From Ahniella affigens (GTDB lineage: Bacteria; Pseudomonadota; Gammaproteobacteria; Xanthomonadales; Ahniellaceae): a DNA stretch of 64,000 nucleotides. The notes beneath the pieces are model-generated. The model saw only the letters and a list, made by a program, of their open reading frames with translations, did not search any database and was not told where the DNA came from. Location: the NCBI RefSeq assembly GCF_003015185.1, contig NZ_CP027860.1:1426001-1490000 (forward strand), read 5' to 3'. This document shows, piece by piece, positions 62,027-64,000 of this stretch. The position numbers were made by a program, and so were the translations under genes. The first letter of the stretch is position 1. The number at the start of each line of letters is the position of its first letter.

Positions 62027-63834
62027 TCGTTCCCGACCATCAAGCCGCAAAGCGTGCGGCCCGCGAGTTGACCAAGAGGCAGCAATTGCAGGGCTTTGAG
62101 CCGAGCAACTTGCACATATACCAGAACGAAAAAGGCAATCCCGAGTTCTGGCGCATTCGGATGAAGCATCCCGAGACAGGCGAGAAATTCATTCGGCCGA
62201 TGTTCTGGAACGGCCGCACGTTCAAGCTCGGAGAGCCGCCAGCGTCTGGCAAGAAAAAGCCACTGTACCGATTGCCCGAACTGATCAAGGCCCCGAACGA
62301 TTCGCCCGTGTTCATCACGGAAGGCGAGCAAAAAGTAGAAGCGTTGGAACGGCTCGGGCTGATCGCCACCACAAGCGGCGGATCAAGCAGCGCGGACGGT
62401 GCCGACTGGACCCCGTTGCAGGGTAGAACGTGCATCGTGTGGCCCGATCACGACCCGGCGGGACGTACCTACGCCGATGCCGTTGCCACGATCCTGCTGG
62501 CGCTGGGATGCGACGTGTCAGCGATCGATCCCGCACAAATTGGCGTGCGGGAAAAGGGCGACGTGATCGACTGGCTTGCTGATCACAACCAGGCCACGGC
62601 GGCCGACGTGCTCGCCTTGCCACGGGTGGAGCAATGGCCGCCAAAGCTGGATGAGGGTTTGCCTAGCGTTGAACTGACTCGCGCGGACAAGATTCAAATT
62701 CGACCGATCAACTGGGTTTGGCCCGGCTGGCTCGCACTGGGAAAGATCCATGTGCTTGCAGGTGCACCGGGCACGGGCAAGACCACGATTGCGCTCGCCA
62801 TGGCTGCGGTCATCACTCGGGGCGGATGCTGGCCCGACGGGACACGCGCACAAGCTGGGGATGTAGTGATTTGGTCCGGCGAGGATTCGCCAGCCGATAC
62901 GCTTGTGCCGCGCCTGAAAGCGGCGGGGGCAGACTTGGAGCGTGTCCTTTTCGTCGACACCATGAACGATCGCGAGCGGAAACGGCCATTTGATCCTGCT
63001 GCGGACATGCCCGCCCTGGAGCGTAAAGTCCGCGAGCACAAGCACGCCCGGTTGCTGATCCTGGATTCCATTGTCTCGGTGGTGCAAGGCGATTCGCACA
63101 AAAACGCCGAAGTTCGGAAGTCCATGCAACCCTTGGCCGATCTTGCCGAAGCAAGGTCGCTTGCCGTGCTCGGCATCTCGCATTTCAGCAAAGGCACTGC
63201 CGGCCGTGATCCGACCGAGCGCGTTACCGGGAGTCTCGCCTTTGCTGCAATGGCGCGCGTGGTCATGGCGACCGGCAAAGACCCGAATGCGTGCAACCAG
63301 GATGGGTGGCGTCTGCTGGTTCGAACCAAGTCGAACATCGGACCGGAAGACGGCGGCTTTCGCTATCGCCTAGACCAAACTCCGTTTGAGACAGCGGGGC
63401 AAGTTCTGAATGCATCGACTGTCCAATGGGGGGAACGGGTCATTGGTTCCGCCCGCGAGCTATTCAACGAAATCGAGGGAACCGATTCTGATCAGCAAGG
63501 CGAAGTGCGCGGCGCCGTCGAATGGCTACGCGATACCCTGAAAGCTGGCCCCACGCAAACGAAACAGCTTCGCGAACTCGCCAAAGAAGCCGGATTCGCT
63601 TGGCGAACGGTGCAGCGAGCGATGCACAAGGCGGGTGCAGAGTCCCGAAAGCCGGGATTCCAACAGCCCGCCGTTTGGCGCCTCAAGTTGGACAGTCGCG
63701 CCACAATCGCGCCATCTGCGCCAAGTTCTGAGAATGGCGCGATTGGCGCGACTGCCGAGGAAGTGGCGCAACTGGTCGACCCATTCGGCGACGATGGCGA
63801 CTCATCCACTGACCGGGAGCGCTTCGAGCTATGA
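62023..63834 (+). CDS. RepA-like AAA/RecA-fold ATPase with N-terminal toprim-like domain
   Basis: ATG 62023 gives 603 residues. The N-terminal toprim-like region has 'DSPVFITEGEQKVEALERLG' and 'RTCIVWPDHDPAGRTYADAV'. The ATPase has Walker A 'AGAPGTGKTTIALAMAAV' (about residues 247-264), 'VVIWSGEDSPADTLVPRLKA' and Walker B 'ARLLILDSIVSVV', as in AAA_25/RepA helicases. A C-terminal winged helix follows ('GPTQTKQLRELAKEAGFAWR'). Together with the CHC2 gene it probably forms the element's replication primase-helicase. Confidence 0.88.
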   Translation: MIVPDHQAAKRAARELTKRQQLQGFEPSNLHIYQNEKGNPEFWRIRMKHPETGEKFIRPMFWNGRTFKLGEPPASGKKKPLYRLPELIKAPNDSPVFITEGEQKVEALERLGLIATTSGGSSSADGADWTPLQGRTCIVWPDHDPAGRTYADAVATILLALGCDVSAIDPAQIGVREKGDVIDWLADHNQATAADVLALPRVEQWPPKLDEGLPSVELTRADKIQIRPINWVWPGWLALGKIHVLAGAPGTGKTTIALAMAAVITRGGCWPDGTRAQAGDVVIWSGEDSPADTLVPRLKAAGADLERVLFVDTMNDRERKRPFDPAADMPALERKVREHKHARLLILDSIVSVVQGDSHKNAEVRKSMQPLADLAEARSLAVLGISHFSKGTAGRDPTERVTGSLAFAAMARVVMATGKDPNACNQDGWRLLVRTKSNIGPEDGGFRYRLDQTPFETAGQVLNASTVQWGERVIGSARELFNEIEGTDSDQQGEVRGAVEWLRDTLKAGPTQTKQLRELAKEAGFAWRTVQRAMHKAGAESRKPGFQQPAVWRLKLDSRATIAPSAPSSENGAIGATAEEVAQLVDPFGDDGDSSTDRERFEL

Positions 63835-64000
63835 GCGCAGAAGCATTGCTGAATGAACTGCGGCAGGCCGGCGCGCGTGTTGGTGTGCGGAATGGTCGAC
63901 TGACGATCGACGCCCCGGCCGGGTTGATATCGCCCGAAGTTCGGTGCCGACTCACGGAGAGCAAAGCCGAATTATTGATGCTGCTGGCGCCAAGACTCCC
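63831..64000 (+). CDS. TubC N-terminal docking domain-like protein, 3' truncated by the window
   Basis: Starts ATG 63831 overlapping the previous stop (ATGA); 56 residues are visible and the frame is open at the window end. 'SAEALLNELRQAGARVGVRN' and 'LTIDAPAGLISPEVR' match the small docking domain first seen at the N-terminus of tubulysin synthetase TubC. Such proteins are frequent, with unknown role, beside replication genes of integrative elements. Confidence 0.72.
   Translation, partial: MSAEALLNELRQAGARVGVRNGRLTIDAPAGLISPEVRCRLTESKAELLMLLAPRL

Larger units (their letters stand above)
59058..64000 (+). mobile_element. Left part of an integrative element inserted at tRNA-Leu
   Basis: Immediately after tRNA-Leu come a P4-type integrase, an unknown gene, an AlpA-type regulator, a CHC2 zinc-finger protein, a RepA/primase-helicase-like ATPase and a TubC-docking-like fragment. 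This is the gene order of satellite-phage-like or ICE-type elements. The right end and the second attachment site lie beyond base 64000, so neither size nor cargo can be judged. Confidence 0.82.

Overview
This window comes from a gammaproteobacterial chromosome, most likely Lysobacterales (Xanthomonadales), in the Rhodanobacteraceae/Ahniella neighbourhood. That placement is an inference. It rests on the high G+C (about 60% by eye), a xanthomonad-type type IV pilus PilZ gene directly after holB, a fabF-pabB-pabC-mltG-holB string, IPTL-CTERM and other secreted C-terminal tails, and an AcnD/PrpF methylcitrate branch. There is no CRISPR array, rRNA operon or replication origin.

Layout. 1-1.85 kb: 3' part of a sulfotransferase/TIGR03032 fusion. 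1.9-9.3 kb: housekeeping (mtnA, acpP, fabF, pabB, pabC, mltG, holB, pilZ), mostly overlapping genes. 9.5-11.2 kb: a BlaI/BlaR1-like sensor pair with two operators. 11.2-12.25 kb: gene-free, filled with dispersed palindromic repeats. 12.25-17.7 kb: two large secreted repeat proteins. 17.9-23.6 kb: a four-gene operon with ATGA overlaps at every junction: TonB-dependent receptor, VTT/DedA-type membrane protein, ferritin-like protein, and a protein resembling the N-terminal part of VioB/RebD. I rate this the best candidate for an undescribed system. 23.9-28.3 kb: SGNH hydrolase, an unknown membrane-anchored protein, and an Lnt-like N-acyltransferase with a large extra C-terminal domain. 28.5-38.5 kb: secreted or surface proteins (YadA-type head with a self-cleaving S74 chaperone domain, a small exported protein, FG-GAP protein), hutU, a tandem paralog pair, a DUF4156 lipoprotein and a GT2 glycosyltransferase. 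38.46-38.69 kb: six consecutive hairpins. 38.7-42.5 kb: prpF-acnD. 43.5-47.05 kb: two tandem flavin-dependent halogenase-like genes. 47.3-49 kb: DUF11 protein with an IPTL-CTERM tail. 49.5-57.8 kb: envelope operon exbB-exbD-msbA-lpxK-kdsB-LMW-PTP-NHL protein-uvrC. 58-59.06 kb: pgsA and tRNA-Gly, tRNA-Cys, tRNA-Leu. 59.06 kb to the end: left part of an integrative element next to tRNA-Leu (P4-type integrase, AlpA, CHC2 zinc finger, RepA/primase-helicase-like ATPase, TubC-docking-like fragment).

How the genes connect. The exbB-uvrC string joins lipid A/Kdo supply and export to energy transduction across the envelope. The folate, fatty-acid and cell-wall genes at the left are a conserved growth cluster. 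Four otherwise unrelated exported proteins in the window end in a short [DN]-[GS]-F-E tail, which suggests a shared C-terminal signal. Motif statements about other family members are from memory; no database search was possible.
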